Positions 10,703-19,881 of a stretch of DNA of 64,000 nt are shown piece after piece. Under the pieces are notes generated by a model. That model saw nothing but the letters and a program-made list of their open reading frames with translations. It did not search any database and was not told the DNA's origin. How positions within the stretch are numbered: position 1 is the stretch's first letter; the number at the start of each line of letters is the position of its first letter. The stretch is from Micropruina glycogenica (GTDB lineage: Bacteria > Actinomycetota > Actinomycetes > Propionibacteriales > Propionibacteriaceae). The stretch is taken from NCBI RefSeq assembly GCF_900289045.1, contig NZ_LT985188.1:434001-498000 (forward strand). The letters run 5' to 3'. The position numbers and the translations under genes were made by a program.

Positions 10703-12645
10703 CCACGCCGGCGCCACTGGCCACCGGCACGCGCAAGGCCGCGCCGCTCACCACCTGTCACTGCGCGAGTGCCACCGGTGGCGCCGGTGAGGGTGCGCCG
10801 GTGGTGGCCCTGATCGGCGCTCCCAACTCGGGCAAGTCGACCCTGTTCAACGCCCTCACCGGCTCGCGCATCACCGTGGGCAACTGGCCGGGCACCACCG
10901 TCGAAGTGTCACGCGGTGCCTGGCAACAGCGCACCCTGCTCGACCTGCCCGGCGCCTACTCGCTCGACGCACTGTCGCCCGACGAAGAACTCACGCGCGA
11001 TCTGCTGCTCGCCGACGATCGTCCAGATGTGGTGATCGTGCTGGTCGACGCCGCCAATCTGGCCCGCAGCCTGTACCTGGTGAGCCAGGTGCGCGAGCAC
11101 CGCCAGCGGGTGGTGGTGGCCCTCACCATGCTCGACGTCGCCACCCGGCGGGGCATCGAGGTCGACACCGTCGCGCTGAGCGATGCGCTGGGCTGCCCAG
11201 TGGTCGCCCTCGATCCACGGCGTCGCTCAGGCCTTCGTGGTCTTGAAGTGGCGGTGGCGCATGCGTTGCGCGACGACCCGCCGAAGCGCCGCGTGCACGA
11301 CTGCTGCGCCGACGAACTGGTCAAGGCCGACGAGCGGTTCGTCTGGGTGGCCGTCGCGGTTGAGGCTGCGGCCGACCACTCGGGCGCCGAGCAGCTCACC
11401 TGGTCTGACCGTATCGACCGCGTCGCGACCGCCCGGGTGCTCGGGCCGCTGCTCTTTCTGGGCGTGATGTGGCTGGTGTTTCAGGTCACCACTACGGTCG
11501 CCGCCCCACTGCAGGACTTCTTCGACTCGTTGTTCTCGGGTCCGGTCACCGACGGCGCACTGGCCGGCTTTGCTGCTCTGGGCCTCAGCGGCACCTGGAT
11601 TGAGGGCCTGGTGGTCGACGGCCTGATCGCCGGCGTCGGCATGGTGCTGACCTTCGTGCCGCTGATGGCGCTCATGTTCGTGCTGCTGGCGCTGCTCGAG
11701 GACTCCGGCTACCTGGCGCGCGCGGCGGTCGTCACCGACCGGCTGATGCGCGCGATCGGGCTGCCCGGCAAGGCGTTTCTTCCGCTCGTGGTCGGCTTCG
11801 GCTGCAACGTGCCGGCGATCAGCGCCACCCGCATTCTGGGCGACGGACGCCAACGGCTACTGACGGCCCTGCTGGTGCCGTTCACCTCATGCACGGCCCG
11901 GCTGACCGTGTACGTGATGCTCGGCACGGTGTTCTTTCGCGAGTGGGCGGGCACCGTGGTGTTCGCGATGTACCTGGTCTCGATTCTGCTGGTCGTGGGC
12001 ACCGGGCTGCTGCTGCGCGGCACGTTGTGGCGAACCATGGGCAGCGAGCCCCTGGTGATCGATCTGCCGGTCTATCAGGTTCCGACCCTGCGGCTGACTG
12101 CAGCGGTGACGTGGACAAGGCTGCAGGGCTTTCTGAAAACGGCTTCGGGCATCATCGTGGTCACCGTGTGCGCGGTCTGGCTGCTGCAGTCGATTCCCGC
12201 TCGCGGCGCCGGCGGCTTCGGTGACGTGCCGGTCGAAGACTCGGTGTATGGCGTGGCCGCGCAGGCGATCACCCCGGTGTTTGCGCCGGCCGGGTTCGCG
12301 CAGTGGCAGACCACCTCGGCCCTGGTGGTCGGCTTCGTGGCGAAAGAGGCCGTGATCAGCTCGTGGGCGCAGACCTACGCGCTCGACGAGCCCGAGGGCG
12401 ACGATCCCGGCTCGCTGGGTGAGCGCATCGCGGCCGAGTTCGCCCAGTCGTCCGGTGGGCACCCCATACCGGCCGCCCTGGCGTTCATGGTGTTTCTGCT
12501 GGCCTACACCCCCTGCGTGGCCACCCTGGCCGCCCAGGTGCGCGAGATCGGCCTGCGCTGGACGGTGTTCGGCATCGGGCTGCAACTCGTGGTCGCCTGG
12601 ACACTGGCGGTGGCGGTCTTCCAGATCGGGAGCCTGTGGTGGTAG
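10699..12645 (+). CDS. feoB: Ferrous iron transporter FeoB
   Basis: A 648-residue Fe(II) transporter in the inner membrane, starting at the GTG overlapping feoA. After a short N-terminal tail with a CHC motif comes the GTPase domain: G1 GAPNSGKST near residues 40-48, G2/G3 region VGNWPGTTVE and DLPGAYSL. About eight to ten membrane helices follow, with the conserved VVGFGCNVPAI and FTSCTARLTVY segments around the cysteines proposed to carry iron. It also has AYTPCVATLA near the end. It is shorter than E. coli FeoB (773) because the cytoplasmic linker is reduced. Confidence 0.95.
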   Translation: MTTPAPLATGTRKAAPLTTCHCASATGGAGEGAPVVALIGAPNSGKSTLFNALTGSRITVGNWPGTTVEVSRGAWQQRTLLDLPGAYSLDALSPDEELTRDLLLADDRPDVVIVLVDAANLARSLYLVSQVREHRQRVVVALTMLDVATRRGIEVDTVALSDALGCPVVALDPRRRSGLRGLEVAVAHALRDDPPKRRVHDCCADELVKADERFVWVAVAVEAAADHSGAEQLTWSDRIDRVATARVLGPLLFLGVMWLVFQVTTTVAAPLQDFFDSLFSGPVTDGALAGFAALGLSGTWIEGLVVDGLIAGVGMVLTFVPLMALMFVLLALLEDSGYLARAAVVTDRLMRAIGLPGKAFLPLVVGFGCNVPAISATRILGDGRQRLLTALLVPFTSCTARLTVYVMLGTVFFREWAGTVVFAMYLVSILLVVGTGLLLRGTLWRTMGSEPLVIDLPVYQVPTLRLTAAVTWTRLQGFLKTASGIIVVTVCAVWLLQSIPARGAGGFGDVPVEDSVYGVAAQAITPVFAPAGFAQWQTTSALVVGFVAKEAVISSWAQTYALDEPEGDDPGSLGERIAAEFAQSSGGHPIPAALAFMVFLLAYTPCVATLAAQVREIGLRWTVFGIGLQLVVAWTLAVAVFQIGSLWW

Positions 12646-12875
12646 CCGGGCCGGTGTCGGTGGTACTGGACGCTCTCGAGACCGACGGCGGGTCGCTGAC
12701 CGAAGTGGCGCAGCGCACCGGCCTGCGTCTCGACGTGGTGCGTGCCGCCGCCGCGCATCTGGTGCGGCTGGGCAGGGTGCAGCGGTGCGAGCTGCAGTTC
12801 GGCTGCGCGTCGGGTGCGCGTTGTGGCGATTGCACGTTGGCCTGCGGTGCGCGCCCTGACACGCTGGGTCGATAG
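12636..12875 (+). CDS. FeoC-like small HTH protein
   Basis: A 79-residue protein overlapping the feoB end by 10 bp and starting at GTG. Residues 5-48 form a winged-helix-like unit (VLDALETDGGSLTEVAQRTGLRLDVVRAAAAHLVRLGRV). The C-terminal third has five cysteines (CELQFGCASGARCGDCTLAC), reminiscent of the cysteine cluster of FeoC that can bind an Fe-S cluster. Position and architecture argue for a FeoC analogue controlling FeoB stability or function. Sequence identity to enterobacterial FeoC is not apparent, so this is inference. Confidence 0.65.
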   Translation: MVVAGPVSVVLDALETDGGSLTEVAQRTGLRLDVVRAAAAHLVRLGRVQRCELQFGCASGARCGDCTLACGARPDTLGR

Positions 12876-12944
12876 CTGCTGGTCGGTTTACGATCGGTTC
12901 CCGTCCGGCTGTTGAAGGCCGGCGCACGACGATCGGGAGACACG

Positions 12945-13407
12945 GTGTTGCAGCGAAACTGGCCCTGGGTGCGCCTTTTTGCCGCGCTGTTGATGATCGC
13001 CGCGCTGCGGCGCAGTTTCAGGCATCCGTCAGCCTCGCGATCGGCCTGGGCCGCGACGTGGGCCTCACCGTGGTGAACTTCTTCAGCTTCTTCACCGTGC
13101 TGTCGAACCTCGGCGCCGCACTGGTGCTGGCGTCCATAGCGTGGACGTCGGTGCAGCGGCCGGGCACGCTGACGCGTACGGCGGGCCTCGCGTTGGCGTG
13201 CGTCACCACGGCGATGCTGGTGTGCGCGGGCCGTTGGCGATCAACCCTGTCACCGGCCGGCCGCCCTGGTACCCGTACCCGTTCTTGAACCCGGCCGTTT
13301 CAGGCGGCTGGGTAGGGGTGCTGGCGTACGTGGTCGGCATCGCTGTCACGTTCGCAGCGTTGGGTGCCGGCGTGATCGTGGTGACCCGTCGTCGGTTCGC
13401 TGAGTGA
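12945..13407 (+). pseudogene. Decayed Pr6Pr-family membrane protein
   Basis: Three reading frames are needed. 12945 on gives VLQRNWPWVRLFAALLMIAAL; a second frame from about 13010 gives AQFQASVSLAIGLGRD then VNFFSFFTVLSNLGAALVL; a third after about 13220 gives NPVTGRPPWYPYPFLNP and a final helix VLAYVVGIAVTFAALGAGV. The NFFSFFT.LSN and WYPYPFLNP motifs belong to Pr6Pr-type membrane proteins, which are normally over 200 residues. Here the middle helices between them are missing, so there are frameshifts and an internal deletion. Confidence 0.75.
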
Positions 13408-13445
13408 CGGCCTCCCTGCCGTTGGTCGAGGCTTCTCGAGACCAT

Positions 13446-13525
13446 TGGCGCGAGTTGGGGACGGTTCCTATCTCGCGCCACGGCGTCAATCGGCGGGAGT
13501 TTGGGACGGTTCCCATCTCGCGCCA
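13446..13525. repeat. Two copies of palindrome family B
   Basis: Two 35-bp imperfect palindromes at 13446-13480 and 13491-13525, each with gcgagtt.ggacggttcc and ending atctcgcgcca. The first copy has the full TGGCGCGAG/CTCGCGCCA arms; the second has a degraded left arm. A third copy lies at 16317-16351. All are intergenic. Confidence 0.8.
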
Positions 13526-13541
13526 GCGTGCCTGGGGTCGC

Positions 13542-14168
13542 TCATCGTCCGATGCTGTCGCAGGCCGCCCACAGGCCCTTCTTGGCGTTTCTCGCTTTCG
13601 CCTCCGCGGCGTCGTAGGTCGCTTTCCGAGACGGCGGACGACTGCTGGCCGGCGACCACGACGCGACGATGCCGCGCTGCAGCAGGCTCAACGCCACGTC
13701 ACCCGTCTTCGAGGTGCGGACGTAGCCGAGGTCGCGTCCGAACCGGTCGTGGTTGTCGGCGCGCGGGTCGAAGCTCACCGTGACCGACGTTCCGGCCGGC
13801 AACAGTTTGGTCAACGCCTTCTTGGCCGTTGCCGCTCCGCACTGGGCCTTGGCGTCGTCGGTGTCCAGTTCGGGTGCATCGATGCCGAGCAGGCGCACCC
13901 GGTGGTTCTGTTTGGCCTTGTCACGAAGGTCGAAGGTGTCGCCATCGAGCACCCAGCGCACCGTTCCGGTGAGAGTCTTGCCGCCGGTCGAGGGCGTCGA
14001 CGAAGCAGTCGGACGAGGCGTCGCGGTCGCCGAGGCGCCGACCCGTGAAGCCACCGGCCCCGGCGACGACGCGCCGACCTGCGGGTCGGGTTGGCAACCG
14101 GCCAGCAGCGTCGGCGCCAGCACCACCGCCGCGGCAGAGACTGGCCAACGAGCCGTGCGGCCGGTCAC
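13542..14168 (-). CDS. Thermonuclease-family lipoprotein
   Basis: A 208-residue secreted nuclease starting at the GTG overlapping the murI stop. The N-terminus is a lipoprotein signal ([14 protein letters not shown], lipobox LLAGC), followed by a Ser/Thr/Pro-rich linker. A staphylococcal-nuclease (SNase) domain comes next, with [48 protein letters not shown] and a C-terminal [17 protein letters not shown]. The Asp/Arg/Glu active-site pattern of the OB-fold is recognisable in [14 protein letters not shown] and the DRFGR loop. Likely role is nucleic-acid degradation outside the membrane; pairing with murI is probably just transcriptional. Confidence 0.88.
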   Translation of the reverse strand: MTGRTARWPVSAAAVVLAPTLLAGCQPDPQVGASSPGPVASRVGASATATPRPTASSTPSTGGKTLTGTVRWVLDGDTFDLRDKAKQNHRVRLLGIDAPELDTDDAKAQCGAATAKKALTKLLPAGTSVTVSFDPRADNHDRFGRDLGYVRTSKTGDVALSLLQRGIVASWSPASSRPPSRKATYDAAEAKARNAKKGLWAACDSIGR

Positions 14169-14962
14169 CAGACCGCCCCCACCTCGCTCACGAAGCCGCC
14201 CATCAGGCGGCTGCCGATGCCTTGAAAGCGCTCGGGATTGCCGGTGGTCAAGAATTCGCGGGTGGCTACGCGCGGTGCGTGATGCAGCAGGCCCAACTCG
14301 TTCAGCGTCGTCCAAGTCGACTTGGCGCACTCGTCGGCAGAACTCACCAGGGTGACAGAGTCGCCGAGCACGTAGTTGATCACGCCGGTCAGCAGCGGGT
14401 AGTGCGTGCAGCCCAGAATCAGGGTGTCGATGCCGGCCAGCCGTAACGGTTCGAGGTAGTCGTGAGCGATGGCCTCGAGGTCGGAGCCGCCGGTCACCCC
14501 CGCCTCGACGAAGTCGACGAACAACGGGCAGGCAGAGGTGAACAACTCCACGTCGGGCACCGCAGCCAGAGCGTCGTCGTACGAGCGCGACTGGGCTGTG
14601 GCGGTGGTGCAGATCACCCCGATGCGGCCGTTGCGGCTCACCCGAACCGCTCGCCGGGCGGCGGGCATGATCACGTCGATGATCGGCACCGAGTAGCGCT
14701 CGCGGGCGTCGCGCAGCACCGCCGACGAGGCCGAGTTGCAGGCGATCACCAGCGCTTTCACGTCGCGGTCGACCAACCGGTCGAGGCATTCGAGGGCGAA
14801 CTCGCGCACCTCGGGCAGGCTCTTGGTGCCGTACGGCGCGCGGGCTGTGTCGCCCAGGTACACGATGTCTTCGTTGGGCATCTGGTCGACCACCGAGCGG
14901 GCCACCGTGAGGCCACCGAAACCGGAGTCGAAAATGCCGATCGGGCCGGTGGTGTCGCTCAC
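14165..14962 (-). CDS. murI: Glutamate racemase
   Basis: A 265-residue enzyme supplying D-glutamate for peptidoglycan. It begins with [14 protein letters not shown]. The two catalytic cysteines are in VIACNSASS (near residue 75) and [11 protein letters not shown] (near 185), each with the expected flanking Asn/Thr/His. The GDTARAPYG segment is also diagnostic. In mycobacteria murI lies in the same neighbourhood as rph and rdgB; here it is read in the opposite direction from rph. Confidence 0.96.
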   Translation of the reverse strand: MSDTTGPIGIFDSGFGGLTVARSVVDQMPNEDIVYLGDTARAPYGTKSLPEVREFALECLDRLVDRDVKALVIACNSASSAVLRDARERYSVPIIDVIMPAARRAVRVSRNGRIGVICTTATAQSRSYDDALAAVPDVELFTSACPLFVDFVEAGVTGGSDLEAIAHDYLEPLRLAGIDTLILGCTHYPLLTGVINYVLGDSVTLVSSADECAKSTWTTLNELGLLHHAPRVATREFLTTGNPERFQGIGSRLMGGFVSEVGAVW

Positions 14963-15056
14963 GTCCCGACCCTACCGCGCTGACGGCTGGACGATTCGGC
15001 ACCGGGGGCTGTGCCAAGTCATGCACACTCTCGGCGCGGTAGGGCACGCTGGCCCC

Positions 15057-15524
15057 ATGGCCGATCAGCATCGCTACGTCCTCACCGCCACCTGGACCGG
15101 CAACCGGGGCACGGGCACGTCCGGCTACCGCGACTACGACCGCGCGGTGAGCGTCGAGGTGGCCGGCAAGCCGCTGCTGCTCGGGTCGGCCGACAAGCCG
15201 TTTCGGGGTGATCCCGAGCGCTGGAACCCCGAAGACCTGCTGCTGGCGGCGCTGTCGCAGTGCCATCTGCTGTCATACCTGCACGCGTGCGTGGTGCGCG
15301 GCGTGGTGGTGACCGACTACATCGACGAGGCGTCGGCCACCATGGTGACCAAGGGCAACGGCGGCGCGTTCAGCGAGGCGGTGCTGCGGCCCCGGGTTCG
15401 GGTCGCAGAGACGGCCATGGTCGAACCCGCCACGGCCGCGCACGACGACGCCCACGAGTGGTGCTTCATCGCCAACTCGGTGAACTTTGCCGTGCGCATC
15501 GAACCGGTGGTCGAAGCCGGCTGA
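15057..15524 (+). CDS. OsmC-family peroxiredoxin-like protein
   Basis: A 155-residue protein starting at ATG 15057 (MADQHRYVLTATWTG). It has the OsmC/Ohr layout: a substrate-side PEDLLLAALSQCHLLSYLHAC helix carrying the peroxidatic cysteine in SQCH, and a second cysteine in HEWCFIANSVNF. The family reduces organic hydroperoxides with dihydrolipoyl or thiol donors. The sequence is closer to OsmC-like proteins of the DUF-type subgroup than to Ohr. It stands alone between divergent murI and rph. Confidence 0.87.
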   Translation: MADQHRYVLTATWTGNRGTGTSGYRDYDRAVSVEVAGKPLLLGSADKPFRGDPERWNPEDLLLAALSQCHLLSYLHACVVRGVVVTDYIDEASATMVTKGNGGAFSEAVLRPRVRVAETAMVEPATAAHDDAHEWCFIANSVNFAVRIEPVVEAG

Positions 15525-15575
15525 GCAGCGGCGTCCGCTTTGACTAACTGGCGTGCAGGCAATGGGATGGACCCC

Positions 15576-16301
15576 ATGACTTACACCCGCGTCGACGGCA
15601 GGGCCGCCGACCAGCTTCGTCCGGTGACCATCACCCGCAACTGGCTCGATCACGCCGAAGGGTCGGTGCTGGTCGAGTTCGGCCGCACCCGGGTGCTGAT
15701 CGCGGCGTCCGTGACTCAGGGCGTGCCGCGCTGGCGGCAGGGCTCGGGGTTGGGCTGGGTGACCAGCGAGTACGCCATGCTGCCCCGCGCCACGCACACC
15801 CGCGGCGACCGCGAGTCGATCAAGGGCCGCGTCGGAGGGCGCACCCACGAGATCTCGCGCCTGATCGGACGATCGCTGCGCGCGGTCATCGACCACAAGG
15901 CCCTGGGCGAGAACACGATCGTGCTCGACTGTGACGTGCTGCAGGCCGACGGCGGCACCCGCACCGCGGCGATCACCGGCGCCTATGTAGCGCTGGCCGA
16001 CGCCGTCGACTGGCTGCGCGGCCGTGACGCACTGAAGGGCGAACCGCTGATCAACTCGGTCGCGGCCGTCTCGGTGGGCATCGTCGAGGGCACCCCGTTG
16101 CTCGACCTCGCCTACGTGGAGGACTCGGCCGCCGAGGTGGATCTCAACGTGGTCACCACCGGCGATGGGCGATTCGTCGAAGTGCAGGGCACCGCCGAGG
16201 GTCAACCCTTCGACCGGGCGGTGCTCGACGCCCTGCTCGATCTGGGGGTCAAGGGCGCCGCCGACCTGACGGCTCTGCAGCGGCAGGCCCTGGCCCGATG
16301 A
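15576..16301 (+). CDS. rph: Ribonuclease PH
   Basis: A 241-residue 3'-5' phosphorolytic exoribonuclease that trims tRNA 3' ends. ATG 15576 ([17 protein letters not shown]) was chosen over an in-frame ATG nine bases upstream because the family begins just before RxDGR. Diagnostic segments are [70 protein letters not shown] and EVQGTAEG. The pair rph-rdgB is conserved in actinobacteria. Confidence 0.95.
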   Translation: MTYTRVDGRAADQLRPVTITRNWLDHAEGSVLVEFGRTRVLIAASVTQGVPRWRQGSGLGWVTSEYAMLPRATHTRGDRESIKGRVGGRTHEISRLIGRSLRAVIDHKALGENTIVLDCDVLQADGGTRTAAITGAYVALADAVDWLRGRDALKGEPLINSVAAVSVGIVEGTPLLDLAYVEDSAAEVDLNVVTTGDGRFVEVQGTAEGQPFDRAVLDALLDLGVKGAADLTALQRQALAR

Positions 16302-16316
16302 ACGTGCCGCACCAGG

Positions 16317-16351
16317 TGGCGCGAGTTAGGAACCGTCCCCAACTCGCGCCA
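16317..16351. repeat. Palindrome family B, copy 3
   Basis: TGGCGCGAGTTAGGAACCGT followed by CCCCAACTCGCGCCA: a near-perfect 35-bp inverted repeat in the rph-rdgB gap, ending 11 bp before the rdgB start codon. It is the best preserved of the three copies and could form a hairpin at the rdgB translation start. Confidence 0.8.
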
Positions 16352-16362
16352 GGGGTCGCACG

Positions 16363-16959
16363 GTGAGAGTCGTGCTGGCCACCAACAACGCCAAGAAGCT
16401 CGCCGAGTTGCGTCGGCTGGTCGCCGAGCAGCAGCTCGACCTGACGGTGCTCGGGCTCGCCGACGTGCCGACCTACCCAGAGCCCGCCGAAACCGAACGC
16501 ACCTTCGAAGGCAACGCGCTGCTCAAGGCCCGCGCCTGCCGTGACGCCACCGGCGAGCCGGCGCTCGCCGACGACTCAGGCATCGAGGTCGACTTGCTCA
16601 ACAACATGCCCGGCGTGCGCTCCGCCCGCTGGGCCGGCAGGGGCGCCACCGACCAGCAGAATCTCGACCTGCTGATCGCCCAGCTCGCCGACACCGAGCC
16701 GGCCGATCGCACCGCACGGTTCGTGTGCGCAGTCGCCTACGCCGCCCCCGACGGCACCGAGCATGTGCTGCGCGCCACGATGGAGGGTCACCTCGTGTCG
16801 ACCCCCGCCGGCGCCAACGGCTTCGGGTACGATCCGATTTTCGTGGCCGAAGGAAACACCCGCACCAACGCGGAGCTCTCACCGGCCGAGAAGGACGCGA
16901 TCAGTCACCGCGGCAAGGCCGTCCGGGCCATGCTGCAGTGGCTGGTGAAAAGGGGCTAG
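16363..16959 (+). CDS. rdgB: Non-canonical purine NTP pyrophosphatase (RdgB/HAM1)
   Basis: A 198-residue house-cleaning enzyme hydrolysing ITP, dITP and XTP. It begins at GTG with [17 protein letters not shown], the HAM1 signature. It contains [40 protein letters not shown] (acidic metal-binding residues), [10 protein letters not shown] and the C-terminal [10 protein letters not shown] motif. It follows rph and ends two bases before thyA. Confidence 0.95.
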   Translation: MRVVLATNNAKKLAELRRLVAEQQLDLTVLGLADVPTYPEPAETERTFEGNALLKARACRDATGEPALADDSGIEVDLLNNMPGVRSARWAGRGATDQQNLDLLIAQLADTEPADRTARFVCAVAYAAPDGTEHVLRATMEGHLVSTPAGANGFGYDPIFVAEGNTRTNAELSPAEKDAISHRGKAVRAMLQWLVKRG

Positions 16960-16961
16960 CG

Positions 16962-17756
16962 GTGCAGCAATACCTCGACCTGTTACGGCTGGTGCGCGAC
17001 ACCGGCGTCGAGAAGGGCGATCGAACCGGCACCGGCACCCGCAGCGTCTTCGGCCACCAAATGCGGTTCGACCTGCGCGAAGGCTTCCCCCTGGTCACCA
17101 CCAAGAAGCTGCACACCAGAAGCGTCTTCGGAGAACTGCTGTGGTTTCTTCGCGGCCAGACCAACGTCGCCTGGCTGCACGACAACGGCATCACGATCTG
17201 GGACGAGTGGGCCGACCCCGCCGGCGACCTCGGCCCCATCTACGGGTACCAGTGGCGTTCGTGGCCGGCTCCCGACGGCCGGCACATCGACCAGCTGGCG
17301 CGGGTGATCGACGCCATTCGTACCAACCCGAACTCGCGCCGGCACATCGTCTCTGCCTGGAACGTCGCCGATCTGGACGACATGGCGTTGCCGCCCTGCC
17401 ACGCGTTCTTTCAGTTCTACGTCGCCGACGGACGCCTCTCGTGCCAGCTCTACCAGCGCTCGGCCGACATCTTTCTGGGCGTGCCCTTCAACATCGCCAG
17501 TTACGCGCTGCTCACCCACATGGTGGCCCAGGTCACCGGTTTGCAGGTCGGCGACTTCGTGCACACCCTCGGCGACGCCCACCTGTACCTGAACCATCTC
17601 GACCAGGCCGACCAACAACTGAGCCGCGAACCCCGACCGTTGCCCACCCTGCGGCTCAACCCCGACGTGACGGCCATCGACGCGTTCACCCTGGCCGACA
17701 TCGAGGTGCTGAACTACGACCCGCACCCCGGCATCAAGGCGCCGATCGCGGTCTAG
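16962..17756 (+). CDS. thyA: Thymidylate synthase
   Basis: A 264-residue enzyme, the same length as E. coli ThyA, that methylates dUMP to dTMP with methylene-tetrahydrofolate. The catalytic cysteine is Cys146 in [28 protein letters not shown] and [19 protein letters not shown] are the phosphate- and substrate-binding segments, and the sequence ends in the conserved APIAV. Start is GTG 16962, just after the rdgB stop. folA, which recycles the dihydrofolate produced, lies 1.6 kb downstream in the same run. Confidence 0.97.
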   Translation: MQQYLDLLRLVRDTGVEKGDRTGTGTRSVFGHQMRFDLREGFPLVTTKKLHTRSVFGELLWFLRGQTNVAWLHDNGITIWDEWADPAGDLGPIYGYQWRSWPAPDGRHIDQLARVIDAIRTNPNSRRHIVSAWNVADLDDMALPPCHAFFQFYVADGRLSCQLYQRSADIFLGVPFNIASYALLTHMVAQVTGLQVGDFVHTLGDAHLYLNHLDQADQQLSREPRPLPTLRLNPDVTAIDAFTLADIEVLNYDPHPGIKAPIAV

Positions 17757-17762
17757 TCGCCG

Positions 17763-18665
17763 GTGACCACCCCCGAGGTCGACGATCCGGCCCGTACCGA
17801 ACCCTTCCCCGACAAGCGCCGGCGCTTGATCGGCTCGCCGATCGTCGACCCGCTGAAGCGGCTCATCGCCTCGCGCAAGAAGTCGCCGTTCGAGCGCATG
17901 ACCGTGCACGAGTTCCAGTACGACGACGCCCGGGTGCGCATCTACGAACTCTGGACGATGCGCCCCGAGCAGGCCGAACGTCCCGACCTCACCACGTTCG
18001 CGCTTGTGCACGGCCTGGGCATCTCGTCGCGGTTCTTCGTGCCGCTCAGCGACGCGCTCGCCCCGTACGGACGGGTGCTGCTGTTCGACCTGCCCGGGTT
18101 TCACGACCTGCCCAAGCCCAAGCGCAAGCTGTCGATCGTCGACTTCGCCGACCTGTGCAAACGCGCGCTGGACGAGCTGCAGGTGGTCGACCCGCTGCTG
18201 GTCGGTCATTCGATGGGGGCGCAGGTGGTCACAGAGATTCTGGCCCAGTACCCCGGCTATTCGAGCGCGGCGATGCTGGTGGGGCCGGTGGTGATGCCCG
18301 ACGAACGGTCGCTCACCGACGTCGCGGTGCGCTTCATGCAATCGTCGATGTACGAACCCACCGGCAACGCGATCGCTGCGGCCATGTCGTACGGGCGAGC
18401 CGGCCTGCGCTGGATCAGCGACACCGCCTCGAAGGTGATCGCCTACCCGATCGAAGAACGGCTGCCGCTCGCCAAGGCCCGGCTGCTGATCGTCGGGGGT
18501 GAGCACGACTGGGTGAGTCCCGAGCCGTGGCGCGAACGGCTGGCCGCCGACGTGCGCGACGCCACGGTGATCACCATTCCCGACGCCTCGCACGGGGTGG
18601 TGCACGACCGCTTTCGCGAGCTGGCTGACGAGTTGCTCGCACTGGCCGGCATCGGCACGGCATGA
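17763..18665 (+). CDS. Alpha/beta hydrolase
   Basis: A 300-residue alpha/beta-hydrolase beginning at GTG six bases after thyA. The oxyanion segment is FALVHGLGISSRFF, the nucleophile elbow is VGHSMGAQ, the acid is in IVGGEHDWVSPE and the histidine in DASHGVVHDRF. The N-terminal 65 residues (basic, KRLIASRKKSPFERMTVHEF) form an extension before the core. Substrate unknown. It overlaps the next hydrolase by four bases, and both lie between thyA and folA. Confidence 0.85.
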   Translation: MTTPEVDDPARTEPFPDKRRRLIGSPIVDPLKRLIASRKKSPFERMTVHEFQYDDARVRIYELWTMRPEQAERPDLTTFALVHGLGISSRFFVPLSDALAPYGRVLLFDLPGFHDLPKPKRKLSIVDFADLCKRALDELQVVDPLLVGHSMGAQVVTEILAQYPGYSSAAMLVGPVVMPDERSLTDVAVRFMQSSMYEPTGNAIAAAMSYGRAGLRWISDTASKVIAYPIEERLPLAKARLLIVGGEHDWVSPEPWRERLAADVRDATVITIPDASHGVVHDRFRELADELLALAGIGTA

Positions 18666-19360
18666 TTCGGCAGGCCCTCGCGGGGCTGGTCGACTGGGCT
18701 TACGGCGTGGGCTGGTGGGCGCACGCGCTGACGGCCGGCGGCAGCCCCGACGCCTTGACCGAACCCGGCCCCGACACCGCCCACCACACGCCCCTGGTGC
18801 TGCTGCCCGGCATCTGGGAACGCTGGCAGTACCTCGAACCGCTGGCCAGAACCCTGCACGGCTACGGCCACCCGGTGCACTTCGTGCCGGCCCTCGGCTC
18901 GAACGGTGCGCCCTTGGACGCCTCCGCGCGGGTCGTTGCGGACTTTCTGGCCGAGCGTGGCCTCACCGAGGTCATGCTGGTCGCTCATTCCAAGGGCGGG
19001 CTGATCGGCAAGCTGGTGATGCTCGATCCTGACGCCGGCGCCCGGGTGTGCGGCATGGTGGCGCTGAGCACGCCGTTCGGCGGCTCGTCGTTGGCCTGGC
19101 CGGTGTTTCGCCGCTCACCGCTGGGGGTGTTCTCGCCACGCGGCCGGCCCATTCTCGACCTGTCGGCCCAGCGTGACGTGAACGCGCGCATCGTCTCGCT
19201 GCTGCCCACCCACGACCAAGTGATTCCCGAAGGCAGCAAGCTCGCCGGAGCCCGTAATGTGACCCTCGAGGTCGGCGGCCACTTTCGGCCGCTGCGTGAC
19301 GTGGGTGTGCACCGGGCGATTCACGACGCCGTGCACGAACTCGAGAAGGAGCGACCATGA
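18662..19360 (+). CDS. Alpha/beta-fold lipase/esterase-like protein
   Basis: A 232-residue hydrolase with VLLPGIWERWQYLEPLARTLHGYGHPVHFV, then the nucleophile motif VAHSKGG (AHSKGG is typical of PGAP1/lipase-class-2-like esterases). The acid is probably in LLPTHDQVIPEGS and the histidine in VGGHFRPL. The four-base overlaps at both ends (with the previous hydrolase and with folA) show one translational unit. Natural substrate unknown; membrane lipid or ester turnover is a guess only. Confidence 0.8.
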   Translation: MIRQALAGLVDWAYGVGWWAHALTAGGSPDALTEPGPDTAHHTPLVLLPGIWERWQYLEPLARTLHGYGHPVHFVPALGSNGAPLDASARVVADFLAERGLTEVMLVAHSKGGLIGKLVMLDPDAGARVCGMVALSTPFGGSSLAWPVFRRSPLGVFSPRGRPILDLSAQRDVNARIVSLLPTHDQVIPEGSKLAGARNVTLEVGGHFRPLRDVGVHRAIHDAVHELEKERP

Positions 19361-19881
19361 GCGTGGTGGCCATCGCGGCCGTGGGTCGCAACGGCGCCAT
19401 CGGCCGGCAGGGCGACGTGCCCTGGCACATTCCCGAAGACTGGCAGCGCTTCAAGCGGGTCACCACCGGCTGCTCCCTGATCATGGGCCGCGCCACCTTC
19501 GAAGCAATCGGACGGCCGCTGCCGGGCCGCGCGTCCATCGTGATCAGTCGTGACCCCGAGGCCGGCGCGAGGTGGCGAGCGTCCGAAGCCGGCCGAAAGG
19601 CACTGCCCGAGAACACCACGGTGCGGTTCGTCACCAGCGTCGATGAGGCCTTGGCCGCGGCCGATCACAGCCGCACGGTGTGGATCGGCGGCGGCGCGCA
19701 GATCTATCGCGAGGCCTGGCCGCAGACACAGGAGTTGGACATCTGCGAGGTCGACCAGAGCCCCGAGGCCGACGCGTTCTTTCCCGCCGTCGACGCCGAT
19801 GAGTGGGTCGAGATCGCCCGCGACGGGCATGACGGCTACGCGTTCGTCCGCTACCGCCGCAGGGCCGTTGACGAGGGCTGA
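19357..19881 (+). CDS. folA: Dihydrofolate reductase
   Basis: A 174-residue NADPH-dependent reductase regenerating tetrahydrofolate. It has the DHFR start VVAIAAVGRNGAIGRQGDVPWHIPEDWQRFK, with the catalytic acidic residue in IPEDW. The NADPH-binding LIMGRATFEAIGRPLPGR and VWIGGGAQIYREAW motifs and the strand ICEVDQSPEADAFFP are also present. It overlaps the upstream hydrolase (ATGA) and is followed by dinB with a one-base overlap. Confidence 0.95.
   Translation: MSVVAIAAVGRNGAIGRQGDVPWHIPEDWQRFKRVTTGCSLIMGRATFEAIGRPLPGRASIVISRDPEAGARWRASEAGRKALPENTTVRFVTSVDEALAAADHSRTVWIGGGAQIYREAWPQTQELDICEVDQSPEADAFFPAVDADEWVEIARDGHDGYAFVRYRRRAVDEG

Noticed and set aside
12126-12128. Extended N-terminus for FeoB from upstream in-frame starts
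   Set aside because: The frame is open far upstream, but that part lies antiphase to DUF2017 and feoA and has no FeoB-like content; GTG 10699 overlaps the feoA stop.
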